64,000 nucleotides of DNA from JABDGM01 sp046349975. Lineage in GTDB: Bacteria; Planctomycetota; Planctomycetia; Pirellulales; Lacipirellulaceae. Location: positions 15,222 to 79,221 of the forward strand of contig JAXMBH010000025.1 in NCBI GenBank assembly GCA_046349975.1, read 5' to 3'. Position 1 is the first letter of the stretch. Every line of letters starts with the position of its first letter. The position numbers were made by a program, and so were the translations under genes. Positions 41,499 to 49,843 of the stretch are shown piece by piece. The notes under the pieces were generated by a model, which ran no database searches, was not told the DNA's origin, and worked only from the letters and a program-made list of their open reading frames with translations.

Positions 41499-41843
41499 TT
41501 AACCTGGCGGCCAAGACATTTGCCGGCCGCCGAGAAGGTGGAAATGCAGATGATCCACGGACTGCCCGCCATCGCGGCCGCAGTTTACGACGACGCGGTA
41601 ACCCTTCTCAAGCCGTAGCTGACTGGCTAGATCCCGAACGACTAGCCACAAGTGCGCCAGCAGTTCAGCGTCTTGGTCGGTAATCGCATCCAGCGAGACG
41701 ATTGGCTGCTTGGGAATGACCAGCACGTGCGTAGGCGCTTGCGGGGCGACATCGTGAAAGGCGAGGCAGCGATCGTCTTCAAAAACGATCTGGGCGGGGA
41801 TTTCCTTATCGATGATGCGCTGGAAGATTGTCTTTTCAGGCAT
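41499..41843 (-). CDS. HIT family protein (histidine triad nucleotide hydrolase)
   Basis: A 114-residue single-domain HIT protein, normal family length. It opens TIFQRIIDKEIPAQIVFEDD and ends with the triad VDHLHFHLLGG (H-x-H-x-H-x-x). The family hydrolyses nucleoside phosphoramidates such as AMP-lysine. The gene is convergent with the response regulator, with 22 bases between the stops. It lies 6 bases after the Trm112-like gene, so the two are probably one transcript. Confidence 0.93.
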   Translation of the reverse strand: MPEKTIFQRIIDKEIPAQIVFEDDRCLAFHDVAPQAPTHVLVIPKQPIVSLDAITDQDAELLAHLWLVVRDLASQLRLEKGYRVVVNCGRDGGQSVDHLHFHLLGGRQMSWPPG

Positions 41844-41849
41844 GGTGGT

Positions 41850-42134
41850 TCACTCGGCGCGGTTGGTTTTGTCATCGTGGCGTAACTGGCTCAACAGGAT
41901 GCCTTCATCGCGCAGTAATAACGGAATGCCGTGCGCGATCGGGTAAACAATGTCGCCGGCGGCGCGGAGCAGGGCGATTTCGAGGGTTTCCTCAATAACG
42001 CGGCCGCCGCGGTTGTTGATCCGGCCGGAGCGGATTGCTTCGTTCAGTTGGCGGAGCGTTACGTCGTCAATCGGGGTCAACGCAGTATGATCCTCCGGAC
42101 AGCGGAGCAACGCCAGGAGTTTGGTTCGGTGCAT
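41850..42134 (-). CDS. Trm112-like small zinc-ribbon protein
   Basis: 94 residues from the ATG at 42134, which has GGAGGTCGC in front; an upstream ATG at 42173 is weaker. It begins MHRTKLLALLRCPEDHTALT and contains GDIVYPIAHGIPLLLRDEGI, the Trm112/UPF0434 pattern. The family usually carries zinc cysteines at LxCP and further on; here only the first CP is obvious, so metal binding may be lost. Trm112 proteins activate methyltransferases; in bacteria the partner is mostly unknown. It is paired with the HIT gene. Confidence 0.8.
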   Translation of the reverse strand: MHRTKLLALLRCPEDHTALTPIDDVTLRQLNEAIRSGRINNRGGRVIEETLEIALLRAAGDIVYPIAHGIPLLLRDEGILLSQLRHDDKTNRAE

Positions 42135-42370
42135 GCGACCTCCGCCAGCTGCAGAGTCCAAGTGGTAAGTCAAGCTGTCCGTATTGCTATCATTCGCTGC
42201 GCTTTAGCGTCTCCTTTTTTTCGCAGGAATTCAAGGCCTTTTTGGCGACTGATGTGCGATTCAGCGGTCTGCCGATACTGTCGATAAGGGATGCTCGGCT
42301 GCGGGAGTTTGCTATGGATTCTGGCTGGAAGGCCGAGCCGGCTCTGAGTTTGGCCTGGAGGAAGGAACCG

Positions 42371-42997
42371 ATGAAGAAGTCGCTGTGCGCCTTTGCTTGG
42401 CTGGTCTTCACAGGATTGAGCATCCCGGCTGTCGGTCAGGTCACGACCACGGAAGAAGTTGGTCCCGATGGCGTGCGATTCCGCGTCACTCGGCAGGTGG
42501 TGCAGCGTTCAATTCCCACGACTGAATATCAGACTCGCGAGCAAAAGGTCTATCGCCCGCAGGTTACGACCGAGTACCAAACGTACCAGCAAAACTACCT
42601 GGTGCCGGTGACCACATACCAATATGTGCCGCACCTCCGCAATTGGTGGAATCCGTTTGGCGGCGCTTATTGGACGAATGACGTGGAACCAGTCACTCGT
42701 TGGGAGGCACGGCCAACCACGGTGCAAGTGCCTGTGGCCAAAACGAACTGGGTCGAAGAGACCCGCACCACGCAAGTGCCAGTCGTCACGTACAAGACCG
42801 TGCCGGAGGAATATACGAGCAAGGTCGCCGTGAGCGTGCCGGCGAGTCCTTCGACGGCAGTAGCATCTACCACGGGAGCCGCTGGAGCTGCACGGCCGAT
42901 TGCCGTGGGCGGGGAGCAGTATCAATCGGATCCGCCGCGGACAGCAACACAGTGGAGTTCGACGAGTCCGACGGGGATTGATCCGTATCGGCGATAG
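42371..42997 (+). CDS. Exported Tyr/Thr/Val-rich repeat protein, function unknown
   Basis: 208 residues from the ATG at 42371 (AGGAAGGAACC in front), signal peptide SLCAFAWLVFTGLSIPAVG. The mature part is made of short quasi-repeats alternating TEYQT, QKVYRPQ, QNYLVPVTTYQYVP, VQVPVAKTNW and TTQVPVVTYKTVPEEYTS. The strict alternation of polar and valine or tyrosine residues suggests long beta strands. The C-terminus (from about residue 150) is low-complexity Ala/Ser/Thr and ends GIDPYRR. Similar 'YxxxVPVxTY' proteins recur in planctomycetes and may be part of the cell envelope; I know no assigned function. It is followed by a hairpin and a strong terminator. Confidence 0.75.
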   Translation: MKKSLCAFAWLVFTGLSIPAVGQVTTTEEVGPDGVRFRVTRQVVQRSIPTTEYQTREQKVYRPQVTTEYQTYQQNYLVPVTTYQYVPHLRNWWNPFGGAYWTNDVEPVTRWEARPTTVQVPVAKTNWVEETRTTQVPVVTYKTVPEEYTSKVAVSVPASPSTAVASTTGAAGAARPIAVGGEQYQSDPPRTATQWSSTSPTGIDPYRR

Positions 42998-43030
42998 CAA
43001 TGGTCCCGAGGCATAGCGCCCTCACCCCGG

Positions 43031-43051
43031 CCCTCTCCCATAGGGAGAGGG
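43031..43051. repeat. REP-like intergenic hairpin
   Basis: Arms CCCTCTCCC and GGGAGAGGG around ATA follow CCCTCACCCCGG. This kind of C-rich/G-rich intergenic palindrome recurs in many genomes. A looser relative lies near 47455-47513. It may cap a transcript. Confidence 0.5.
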
Positions 43052-43076
43052 AGAAGATATTGGCGGAACAAAAATG

Positions 43077-43105
43077 AAAAGCGCGCTTGGACTAAGCGCG
43101 CTTTT
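43077..43105. terminator. Strong bidirectional intrinsic terminator
   Basis: A perfect 12-bp stem (AAAAGCGCGCTT / AAGCGCGCTTTT) with a 5-base loop, followed by CTTTTT on the plus strand and preceded by A-rich sequence, giving T-rich sequence on the minus strand. It lies between the convergent repeat-protein gene and the small minus-strand gene at 43150, so it can serve both. Confidence 0.85.
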
Positions 43106-43149
43106 CTTTTTGCGCTGTCGTGTTGATCCCGGCGTACGTGCCGGGTAGG

Positions 43150-43446
43150 TCAGCCATCGGGCATGGTGGTCCTCCGTCGTCGACTGCGGGTGGCACTTGT
43201 TTGCGACCATTCTTTGGTAAGCGTTTCGAACACTTCCGGGGTCTCGTAACGCACCACGCCCTTGCCCTCGGGCATGGGACCAATCAAACCGCGAAACACG
43301 GGCATGCCACGCAGGCTCAGATCGGTGCTGCAGTCATCGATGCCGATCTGCGTGTGCATCTTGAGCACGGTGTCGTGTTTCTCATAATCTTTGGTGCGGA
43401 GCTCACCATTGTGGCCGCGCGTAACAATACGGATCGTAGGTTGCAT
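43150..43446 (-). CDS. Small protein of unknown function
   Basis: 98 residues from the Met at 43446 (MQPTIRIVTRGHNGELRTKDY); the frame is open to 43494. It looks like a compact globular protein (VLKMHTQIGIDDCSTDLSL, MPVFRGLIGPMPEGKGVVRYET) with a basic tail SRRRRTTMPDG. No signal peptide or membrane segment. I do not recognise a family. Support comes from natural-looking composition, the convergent terminator at its 3' side and lack of a better reading on the other strand. Confidence 0.55.
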   Translation of the reverse strand: MQPTIRIVTRGHNGELRTKDYEKHDTVLKMHTQIGIDDCSTDLSLRGMPVFRGLIGPMPEGKGVVRYETPEVFETLTKEWSQTSATRSRRRRTTMPDG

Positions 43447-44326
43447 GGCGGGAAAGGTTCCAACGAACGGGAGGGCAGGGCGGCTTAACCGCATAGCGAG
43501 CGACGGGAACCGCTCGCCACCGGATCGCGGTTGGCGGTTCCTGGCGGATCCGCCGGCCGATGATTCAGGACACCAATGCTATCGGACACTCGGGGGCCGA
43601 TTTACCACGGAATCGTGGGGGCCATGCGCCACGGGAGTACAACAACAAATCGTCATACCCCGCGCGGCTCGCGTTTTCGCGCGAAGGGGAGGCGGGGCGG
43701 AGCGGTTGTATCGGCCGTGCATGTGGCGCGGTGGAATAAATTACCGAGACGGCGGGATTCGCAAACCGACACGCTGGCCAGGACGTTTCGGCGACGGCAA
43801 ACTCCCGGCGGAGACAGGCTGAGGCGGGGGAAGGAATTTTGCGCGGCACTTGAAAACGCATTTTCTATTGCAAAATTGCCACAGGTTCGCGCGGCCGTTT
43901 TTCAGAAACTTCCGGTAATTACAGGCGATTTCGCCGGCAAGCGCGGGACGGCGTTTCGAATTTACTCAGAGAGGTCATTCGAAAACTACCGCTGGGCTCT
44001 GACCGATCCGACCAGCGAGCGCCACGATCGTGTCGCATGCTTAGGCGCAAAACCGTAGCGTTAACCTTCCTAGAGATGGCACTGTTTCAAGTTGTCAGAT
44101 TGTCAATGAGCGAGCGCTGGCATTGTGCAGCGTGGTGCGAATGTAGCAAATCGGCGCGGCTCTTTCCACAAAAATCTGTAGCCATTTGCAGAAGAACGAG
44201 TCGGGGGCGCTCGTCGCCATACCCCGTGCAGGCGAACTAACATGCCGTGGCCGCTATCGACGGATTATGCCCTGGGCTCTCGGATTCTGAAGTACAGTCG
44301 CTATATAAGCCGGTACAATAGTACGC
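43447..44326. other. 880-bp stretch without a supported gene
   Basis: Open frames in this stretch (for example 43576-44058 plus) are rich in Arg and Gly, with no domain, ribosome site or plausible start, and look spurious. The left half is visibly richer in G and C runs than the right half. It may contain promoters for the genes at 43446 and 44327 or an undetected RNA. Confidence 0.45.
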
Positions 44327-45817
44327 ATGAAGAGTGGCTCGGCGGTTAGCATGGCTGTGAGCGATTACCTGTTGTCCCGGCGCGGGTTTCTCGCCAACGC
44401 GTTCAGCGGATTGGCGGGCGTGGGGTTGGCAAGCCTACTCGGACGCGAAGCCGGCGGTGGGCAAGACGCTTCCATCGCTGTCGCGGCTGCGGCGGGCGCA
44501 CCGAAGCTGGGGTCGGGTTACGCGCCGGCGGCGGCGAAGGCGCGGCGGGTGTTGCAGATCTTCTGTCCGGGTGGCGCATCGCATATTGACTTGTGGGAGC
44601 ACAAGCCGGCGCTCGAGAAATATCACGGCCAGCCGCTGCCGGGTGAGGAGAATCTTGTTACGTTCCAGGGCAAGAACGGGAACCTCATGAAGAGTCCGTG
44701 GCCGTTCGCGCCGGCCGGCGAGAGCGGCAAGATGATCAGCATGCTGCTGCCGAACATGGCGCGGCACGCGGACGACATCGCGTTCATTCACTCGATGCAG
44801 TCGAAGACCAACACGCATGGGCCGGGTTGCGTGTTCATGAACACGGGTACGATCTTCGAAGGATTCCCAAGTGCCGGCGCGTGGGTAAGTTATGCGCTCG
44901 GCAGCGAGAATGAGAACCTGCCGGCGTACGTGGCGATTCCCGATATCCGCGGCGAGCCGCCGAACGGCAAGGCGAATTGGAGCAACGGTTTTCTGCCGGC
45001 GCAGCATCAGGGCGTGATCCTCGCGGCCCAGCAGCCGATTCGCAACCTGGCGGCGCCAGCCGGCGTGTCGGCGGAGGAAGAGCAAGCGACGCGCGCGTTT
45101 GTTCGCATGCTCGATGAGGACTATGCAGCGCGCAACGCGGGGCTGAGCGAGTTGCGGGCGCGGATCAATGCGTATCAGCTTGCCGCCCGGATGCAGTTGT
45201 CGGCGCCGGAAGTCGCGAACATCGAGGCCGAATCGGCGGCGATGCGGCGGCTATACGGCGCGGATGATGCCAATCCGCTCAAAGCTGCATATGCGCGAAA
45301 CTGCCTGCTCGCCCGAAGGCTGCTCGAGCAAGGCGTGCGGTATGTGAACTTGTACTGCGCATCGCGGGCTTCCGGTGTGGATGGCTTGTTGAATTGGGAT
45401 GCGCATAAAACGTTACAGGCCGACTACGAGCGGCATTGCCCGATCTTCGATCAACCGACGGCAGCGTTGCTGACCGATCTCAAGCAGCGTGGGCTGCTTG
45501 AGGATACACTCGTATTATGGACGACCGAATTTGGCCGGATGCCCACGCACCAGGCGGGCGTCGTGGGGCGCGATCACAATCCGGCCGGGTTCACGTGCTG
45601 GATGATGGGCGCGGGAATCAAGGGAGCGGCGGCGGTCGGCGCGACGGACGAGTTTGGCCGGCGGGCGGTGATCGATCCGGTTACCGTGTGGGACTTTTAC
45701 GCCACGGTGCTGCAACTGTTGGGCTTCGATCACACGCAGTTGACGTTCTATCACAACGGGCTTAATCGCCGTTTGACGGACGTGCATGGCAACGTTCTGC
45801 GAGCGGTGCTAGCCTGA
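44327..45817 (+). CDS. DUF1501 sulfatase-like protein with Tat signal, unpaired
   Basis: 496 residues; the Met at 44351 is an alternative start. The leader LLSRRGFLANAFSGLAGVGLASLL is Tat-type. The DUF1501 body resembles an alkaline-phosphatase/sulfatase fold: VLQIFCPGGASHIDLWEHKP, IHSMQSKTNTHGPG, NGFLPAQHQG, LVLWTTEFGRMPTHQ, GRDHNP, and the end QLLGFDHTQLTFYHNGLNRRLTDVHG. The usual partner, a PSD1 (DUF1549/DUF1553) gene, is absent on both sides; a desaturase follows. Members are predicted exported hydrolases with unknown substrates. Compare the paired copy at 57502. Confidence 0.9.
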   Translation: MKSGSAVSMAVSDYLLSRRGFLANAFSGLAGVGLASLLGREAGGGQDASIAVAAAAGAPKLGSGYAPAAAKARRVLQIFCPGGASHIDLWEHKPALEKYHGQPLPGEENLVTFQGKNGNLMKSPWPFAPAGESGKMISMLLPNMARHADDIAFIHSMQSKTNTHGPGCVFMNTGTIFEGFPSAGAWVSYALGSENENLPAYVAIPDIRGEPPNGKANWSNGFLPAQHQGVILAAQQPIRNLAAPAGVSAEEEQATRAFVRMLDEDYAARNAGLSELRARINAYQLAARMQLSAPEVANIEAESAAMRRLYGADDANPLKAAYARNCLLARRLLEQGVRYVNLYCASRASGVDGLLNWDAHKTLQADYERHCPIFDQPTAALLTDLKQRGLLEDTLVLWTTEFGRMPTHQAGVVGRDHNPAGFTCWMMGAGIKGAAAVGATDEFGRRAVIDPVTVWDFYATVLQLLGFDHTQLTFYHNGLNRRLTDVHGNVLRAVLA

Positions 45818-46016
45818 CGGCCGCTGACGGTCTGGAAGTGTGCCCGGGCTCGCTTAGCGAGAAATCAGCGCAGATATCGCAAAATCGCAAGCAACCGAAA
45901 GGCGTAACGGTTCTTGGGCGGCCAAAATCATTGACCGTCGCGTCCTCCCCGGATTATCATTCCTGCTTTCCGCTACGGCAGGGGTGGCGGTTTGCGTCAC
46001 CATTACTGCGAATTCT

Positions 46017-47051
46017 ATGCTCACGTTACAATCAGAGCCGCGGCGATATGCCGATTTGGATTTGCACTCGCCGGAGCACAGCGGCGCCGAGGCGGAAGCA
46101 CGCGACCAGCCGCCCGCGGATTCAAGCGGGAATCGCTTATCGCGGCCGCCGCTAGTGGATGGGAACAGCCGCTTGGTATGGCCATATATTATCGGAGTCA
46201 CGCTGTTTCATTTACTGATTCCGGTGGCGTTTCTGCCGTACGTGTTCACCTGGTGGGGAGTGGCCTGGTTGCCGGTCGGCAATTTCTTGTTCTGCTCGAT
46301 GGGCATCGGCGCGGGGTATCACCGGCTGCTGACACATCGCGGCTTTAAGTGCCCGCAGTGGTTCGAACATTTGTTGGCGCTGCTTGGCGTATGCAACTTA
46401 CAGGAATCGCCGGCGCGGTGGGTCGTGGTGCATCGGATTCACCATCAGCATTCCGACCATGAACACGATCCCCACACGCCACTTGTGACGTGGTTTTGGG
46501 GCCACGTGGGGTGGTTGTTCATCGAGAACCGCGAAACGACGAGCGCTGAAGCGTACCACAAGTACGCGGGCGATATCTTGAGCGATCGGTTCTACATGAG
46601 GCTGGAGAGGAACCTTAATTATTTTTGGGTGTACGTGGCGCAGGCGGGGCTGTTCCTGTTTGTGGGCTTGTTGGCAGGCTGGCTAATCGGCGGCACGGTA
46701 GCGGCGAGTATGCAGTATGGCACGCGGTTCTTGCTGTGGGGGGTCATTTACCGCACGATCTTCACATGGCACGTGACATGGGGTGTGAACTCGGCTGCTC
46801 ACCTGTGGGGATATCGCAACTACGACACGCGCGAGAACAGCCGCAACAATTGGCTGATCGCTTTCGGCACGAACGGCGAGGGGTGGCACAACAATCATCA
46901 TGCCGATCCGCGGTCGGCTGCGCATGGGCACCGGTGGTGGGAGCTGGATGTGACCTACGCGACGATCTGCTTGTGGGAGCGGATGGGACTGGTGTGGGAT
47001 GTGGTGCGGCCGAATGAGTCGCTGCTCGATCGGCGGCGGAAGCCGCGGTGA
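46017..47051 (+). CDS. Acyl-CoA (delta-9 type) fatty acid desaturase
   Basis: 344 residues from the ATG at 46017 (ORF open to 45984). An integral membrane di-iron desaturase with three His boxes: HRLLTHRGF, HRIHHQHSDHEHDPHTP and EGWHNNHHADPRSAAHGHRWWE. Four hydrophobic segments include PYIIGVTLFHLLIPVAFLPYVF and FWVYVAQAGLFLFVGLLAGWLIGG. It introduces a cis double bond into an acyl chain using oxygen and an electron donor, and so tunes membrane fluidity. A disordered N-terminal region of about 50 residues precedes the first membrane segment. Confidence 0.93.
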   Translation: MLTLQSEPRRYADLDLHSPEHSGAEAEARDQPPADSSGNRLSRPPLVDGNSRLVWPYIIGVTLFHLLIPVAFLPYVFTWWGVAWLPVGNFLFCSMGIGAGYHRLLTHRGFKCPQWFEHLLALLGVCNLQESPARWVVVHRIHHQHSDHEHDPHTPLVTWFWGHVGWLFIENRETTSAEAYHKYAGDILSDRFYMRLERNLNYFWVYVAQAGLFLFVGLLAGWLIGGTVAASMQYGTRFLLWGVIYRTIFTWHVTWGVNSAAHLWGYRNYDTRENSRNNWLIAFGTNGEGWHNNHHADPRSAAHGHRWWELDVTYATICLWERMGLVWDVVRPNESLLDRRRKPR

Positions 47052-47143
47052 CGGACGCGTGTTTCACGACGCATCCTCTAATTTCATCGCGATCGGGCCA
47101 CGAGAGCGCGTTCTGCGCGGACTCCTCGCTAACGGACGAGGAC

Positions 47144-47395
47144 TCATAGCAACAACACGATGAAAAAAAAGCAGACGACTGCGCCCACACCAATGACCAG
47201 GCCGAACGCCTTTTGCTGGAATGGGGCAAGCAATCCTGCTCCAATTGCTGCAGCTCCGCCAAACACGCAATAGAAACTGGCGATCACGGGCATGTCCAGG
47301 TCCGTGGCATGTCGGAAATATAGTATTTCGAGTGAGAGCCCAAGGGCCACCAGCGCCATACCGAGCAGAAGTTCTTTGATCGAGAAATCTGGCAT
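47144..47395 (-). CDS. Small membrane protein of unknown function
   Basis: 83 residues, beginning MPDFSIKELLLGMALVALGLSLEILYF. It has two or three hydrophobic segments, the later ones around YCVFGGAAAIGAGLLAPF and FGLVIGVGAVVCFFFIVLLL. The opening 'FSIKELLLGMALVALGL' resembles the start of small planctomycete inner-membrane proteins. No charged catalytic motif. Convergent with the desaturase. Confidence 0.65.
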   Translation of the reverse strand: MPDFSIKELLLGMALVALGLSLEILYFRHATDLDMPVIASFYCVFGGAAAIGAGLLAPFQQKAFGLVIGVGAVVCFFFIVLLL

Positions 47396-47528
47396 AAAGA
47401 ACTATGCGAGTTGGTGGTAACGTCGCAAGTTTCGGAATGCGGAATCGTGCGGCGAACCCTCCCTGGCCACAGCGAGTCCCGAGCGACCTGGCCCCTGCCC
47501 AAAAGGGAGGGACGTTCTCTATCTAGCT

Positions 47529-48677
47529 CTACTTCGCTGCTTGAATCAGGACGCAGATTGGTTGTGGTGCGTTGGTGATTGTTTCGTTGTAAACGAGGCT
47601 GCCGGTTTTTGGGTCGATGTGGAAGACCGAGACTGTGTTCGAATCGCGGCCGGCGGCGAGGAGCCAGTTGCCGGTGGGATCGAGGCCGAAGCTGCGCGGG
47701 TGACTGCCGCGAATGGGCTCGCGCTCGACGAACTTCAGCCGGCCGGTGTTGGGGTCGACACGGAAAGCTGAAATCGTATCGTGGTCACGCGTCGAGGCGT
47801 ACAGGAATTCGCCGCTGGGGTGCATGCAGAGTTCGGCAGCGGTGCTGGGGATTTCGCGGTCCTTCTCCGGCAGTGAGTCGACCGTTTCGAGCGCCGTGAG
47901 CGTGCCGGCGTTGGCATCGTAAGCGAAGGCGGTCACGGTGACTCCCATCTCGTTCACGACGTACGCGAACTTGCCGTTCGGATGGAAAGCCATGTGTCGT
48001 GGGCCGCTGCCGGGCGGGCAGGTACCGTGGCCGTGCGGCTTGAGTGTGCCGGCGGCGAGATCCATTTCGTAGATGAAGATTTTATCGGCGCCGAGATCGG
48101 GGACGAAGAGAAAGCGATCTGCCGGGTCGGCGCCGACCCAGTGTGGATGCGGCCCTTCTTGCCGGGCCTTGTTGGGGCCGGTGCCCGATTGGCGAATTAG
48201 GGCCGAGCGCGGGCGGATGCGGCCGTCGGCTTCCAGCGGAAATGCCGCCACGGTGCCGGTGCCATATTGAGCGGTGAACAGGCAACGGCCGGTGTTGTCG
48301 GTTGCGATGTGGCACGCGCCGCCATCGTTGATCGGTTCGGTGTTCAACAGAGTGAGTGATTTCTTGTCATTCGAGATTTCGAATGCGGCGACGGCGGGCT
48401 TTCCATCGGGCAGTTGGCAGGCGGCGTACAGGTGCGTGCCGCCCGGATGCAGCGCGAGGAATTCAGGCTCGCCAATTTCAGCGGCAACTGCCGGTGTGCT
48501 GATGGCGCCAGTTTTCATGTTCAGCGTGGCGCGGTAGATGCCTTCGCGTTCGCCGTGGGCGGGTCTGCTCATGCCGAGCCAGACAGTGGCTTCACCAGCG
48601 GCCAGTATTTCGTTCGATAGTCCCATTCGTATCACCAATACAATGAATAGCAGAATTCGCGTCAATTGCTGTGTCAT
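47529..48677 (-). CDS. Exported lactonase-family seven-bladed beta-propeller protein
   Basis: 382 residues from the Met at 48677 (signal peptide LTRILLFIVLVIRMGLSNEILAAG); the frame is open to 48785. The family is lactonase/6-phosphogluconolactonase-like (PF10282): FLALHPGGTHLYAAC, HPHWVGADPADRFLFVPDLGADKIFIY, GPRHMAFHPNGKFAYVVNEM, ELCMHPSGEFLYASTR and GSHPRSFGLDPTGNWLLAAG. The signal peptide argues against the cytoplasmic pentose-phosphate role and for an exported lactone hydrolase or carbohydrate-related role. A broken relative lies at 23720. It is divergent from the MDR gene at 48797. Confidence 0.88.
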   Translation of the reverse strand: MTQQLTRILLFIVLVIRMGLSNEILAAGEATVWLGMSRPAHGEREGIYRATLNMKTGAISTPAVAAEIGEPEFLALHPGGTHLYAACQLPDGKPAVAAFEISNDKKSLTLLNTEPINDGGACHIATDNTGRCLFTAQYGTGTVAAFPLEADGRIRPRSALIRQSGTGPNKARQEGPHPHWVGADPADRFLFVPDLGADKIFIYEMDLAAGTLKPHGHGTCPPGSGPRHMAFHPNGKFAYVVNEMGVTVTAFAYDANAGTLTALETVDSLPEKDREIPSTAAELCMHPSGEFLYASTRDHDTISAFRVDPNTGRLKFVEREPIRGSHPRSFGLDPTGNWLLAAGRDSNTVSVFHIDPKTGSLVYNETITNAPQPICVLIQAAK

Positions 48678-48796
48678 AGTACGCGTTGAGCGATGCCTAA
48701 GAGATGGACCGTAATACCAAATGACGGCGAGGCTGTGTCGTGTAGGAAATTCAGCGCATGTGCTGAGAGCTTCGTTCTTGTACAATTACTCGAACT

Positions 48797-49843
48797 ATGG
48801 CTGAAGAGATTCCCAAGACCATGCGGGCGGCCGTGCTCGAATCGTACCATGCCGATGTCGGCGATGCGATTCGCGGGCTGAAGATTCAGGAACGACCGGT
48901 GCCGACGCCGCGGAGCGGGCAGGTGTTGGTGCGGATCGACGCCGCCCCGTGCAATCCATCAGACCTGCTGTTGTTGCAGGGTAAATACGGGTCGCTCAAG
49001 AAGCTACCCACCGTGCCCGGATGGGAAGGAACGGGGATCGTCGTCGCCAGTGGCGGCGGGCTGATTGGCCGGTGGCTCATGGGCAAGCGCGTGGCCTGCG
49101 CGTTGCGGAATGATCGCGACGGAACTTGGGCGGAGTACTTTGTGGCGGCTGCGCGCGATTGCATTCCGCTCAAGCGGGCCGTGCCGGTCGAGCAGGCCGC
49201 GACGTTCATCGTGAACCCGCTGACGGCGGTCGCGCTGTTGGAGACGGCTCGGCGAGGCGGGCACCAAGCAGCCGTGCACACGGTGGGGGCGAGTCAGCTG
49301 GGGCGGATGATTCTGAGCATCGCCCAGGAGATGAAGTTTCCGCTGATCAACATGGTTCGTCGCGAGGAGCAAGCGGAGCTGCTCAAATCGCGCGGCGCGG
49401 AGCACATAATCAATTCGTCGCACGACCACTTCGCGAGGGAATTGCAGTCGTTGTGTACAAAGCTGAATGCCACGGCGGCGTTTGAAGCGATCGCGGGCGA
49501 CATGACGGGCAGGGTGCTCAATGCGATGCCGCCGAGGTCGACGATGTATTTGTACGGGGCACTCGCGCAGGAACCGTGCGGACACATCGACCCGATCGAA
49601 ATCGTATTCCATCAAAAGACGCTCACGGGTTTCTATCTCGGCAACTGGCTGCGCGATCGCGGGCTGCTGGGTGTGTTGCGAGCGGTGACGAAGGTGCAGA
49701 AACTGCTGATTGCGGGGCGAATTGCCACGCTCGTACAACGGCAGCTCACGCTCGATGAAGCCGTCGACGGGCTGCTGCACTACGTGACGCACATGACCGC
49801 TGGCAAAGTCCTCATAACGCCGCACGGCCGGTCGCGAACATGA
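48797..49843 (+). CDS. Zinc-independent MDR oxidoreductase (quinone / enoyl reductase-like)
   Basis: A 348-residue medium-chain dehydrogenase/reductase. The GroES-like N-terminal domain has the MDR start MRAAVLESY, APCNPSDLLLLQGKYG and VPGWEGTGIVV. The Rossmann domain follows at about 160-300 (TVGASQLGRMILSIAQEM). It lacks the structural and catalytic zinc ligands, as in quinone oxidoreductases and mitochondrial-type trans-2-enoyl-CoA reductases. Start at 48797 or at Met9 (48821). Its stop overlaps the ATG of rlmKL (ATGA), an odd functional pairing. Confidence 0.88.
   Translation: MAEEIPKTMRAAVLESYHADVGDAIRGLKIQERPVPTPRSGQVLVRIDAAPCNPSDLLLLQGKYGSLKKLPTVPGWEGTGIVVASGGGLIGRWLMGKRVACALRNDRDGTWAEYFVAAARDCIPLKRAVPVEQAATFIVNPLTAVALLETARRGGHQAAVHTVGASQLGRMILSIAQEMKFPLINMVRREEQAELLKSRGAEHIINSSHDHFARELQSLCTKLNATAAFEAIAGDMTGRVLNAMPPRSTMYLYGALAQEPCGHIDPIEIVFHQKTLTGFYLGNWLRDRGLLGVLRAVTKVQKLLIAGRIATLVQRQLTLDEAVDGLLHYVTHMTAGKVLITPHGRSRT

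Noticed and set aside
43576..44058. 160-residue plus ORF in the gene-free block
   Set aside because: Arg-rich composition, poor start and no domain; not credible as a gene.
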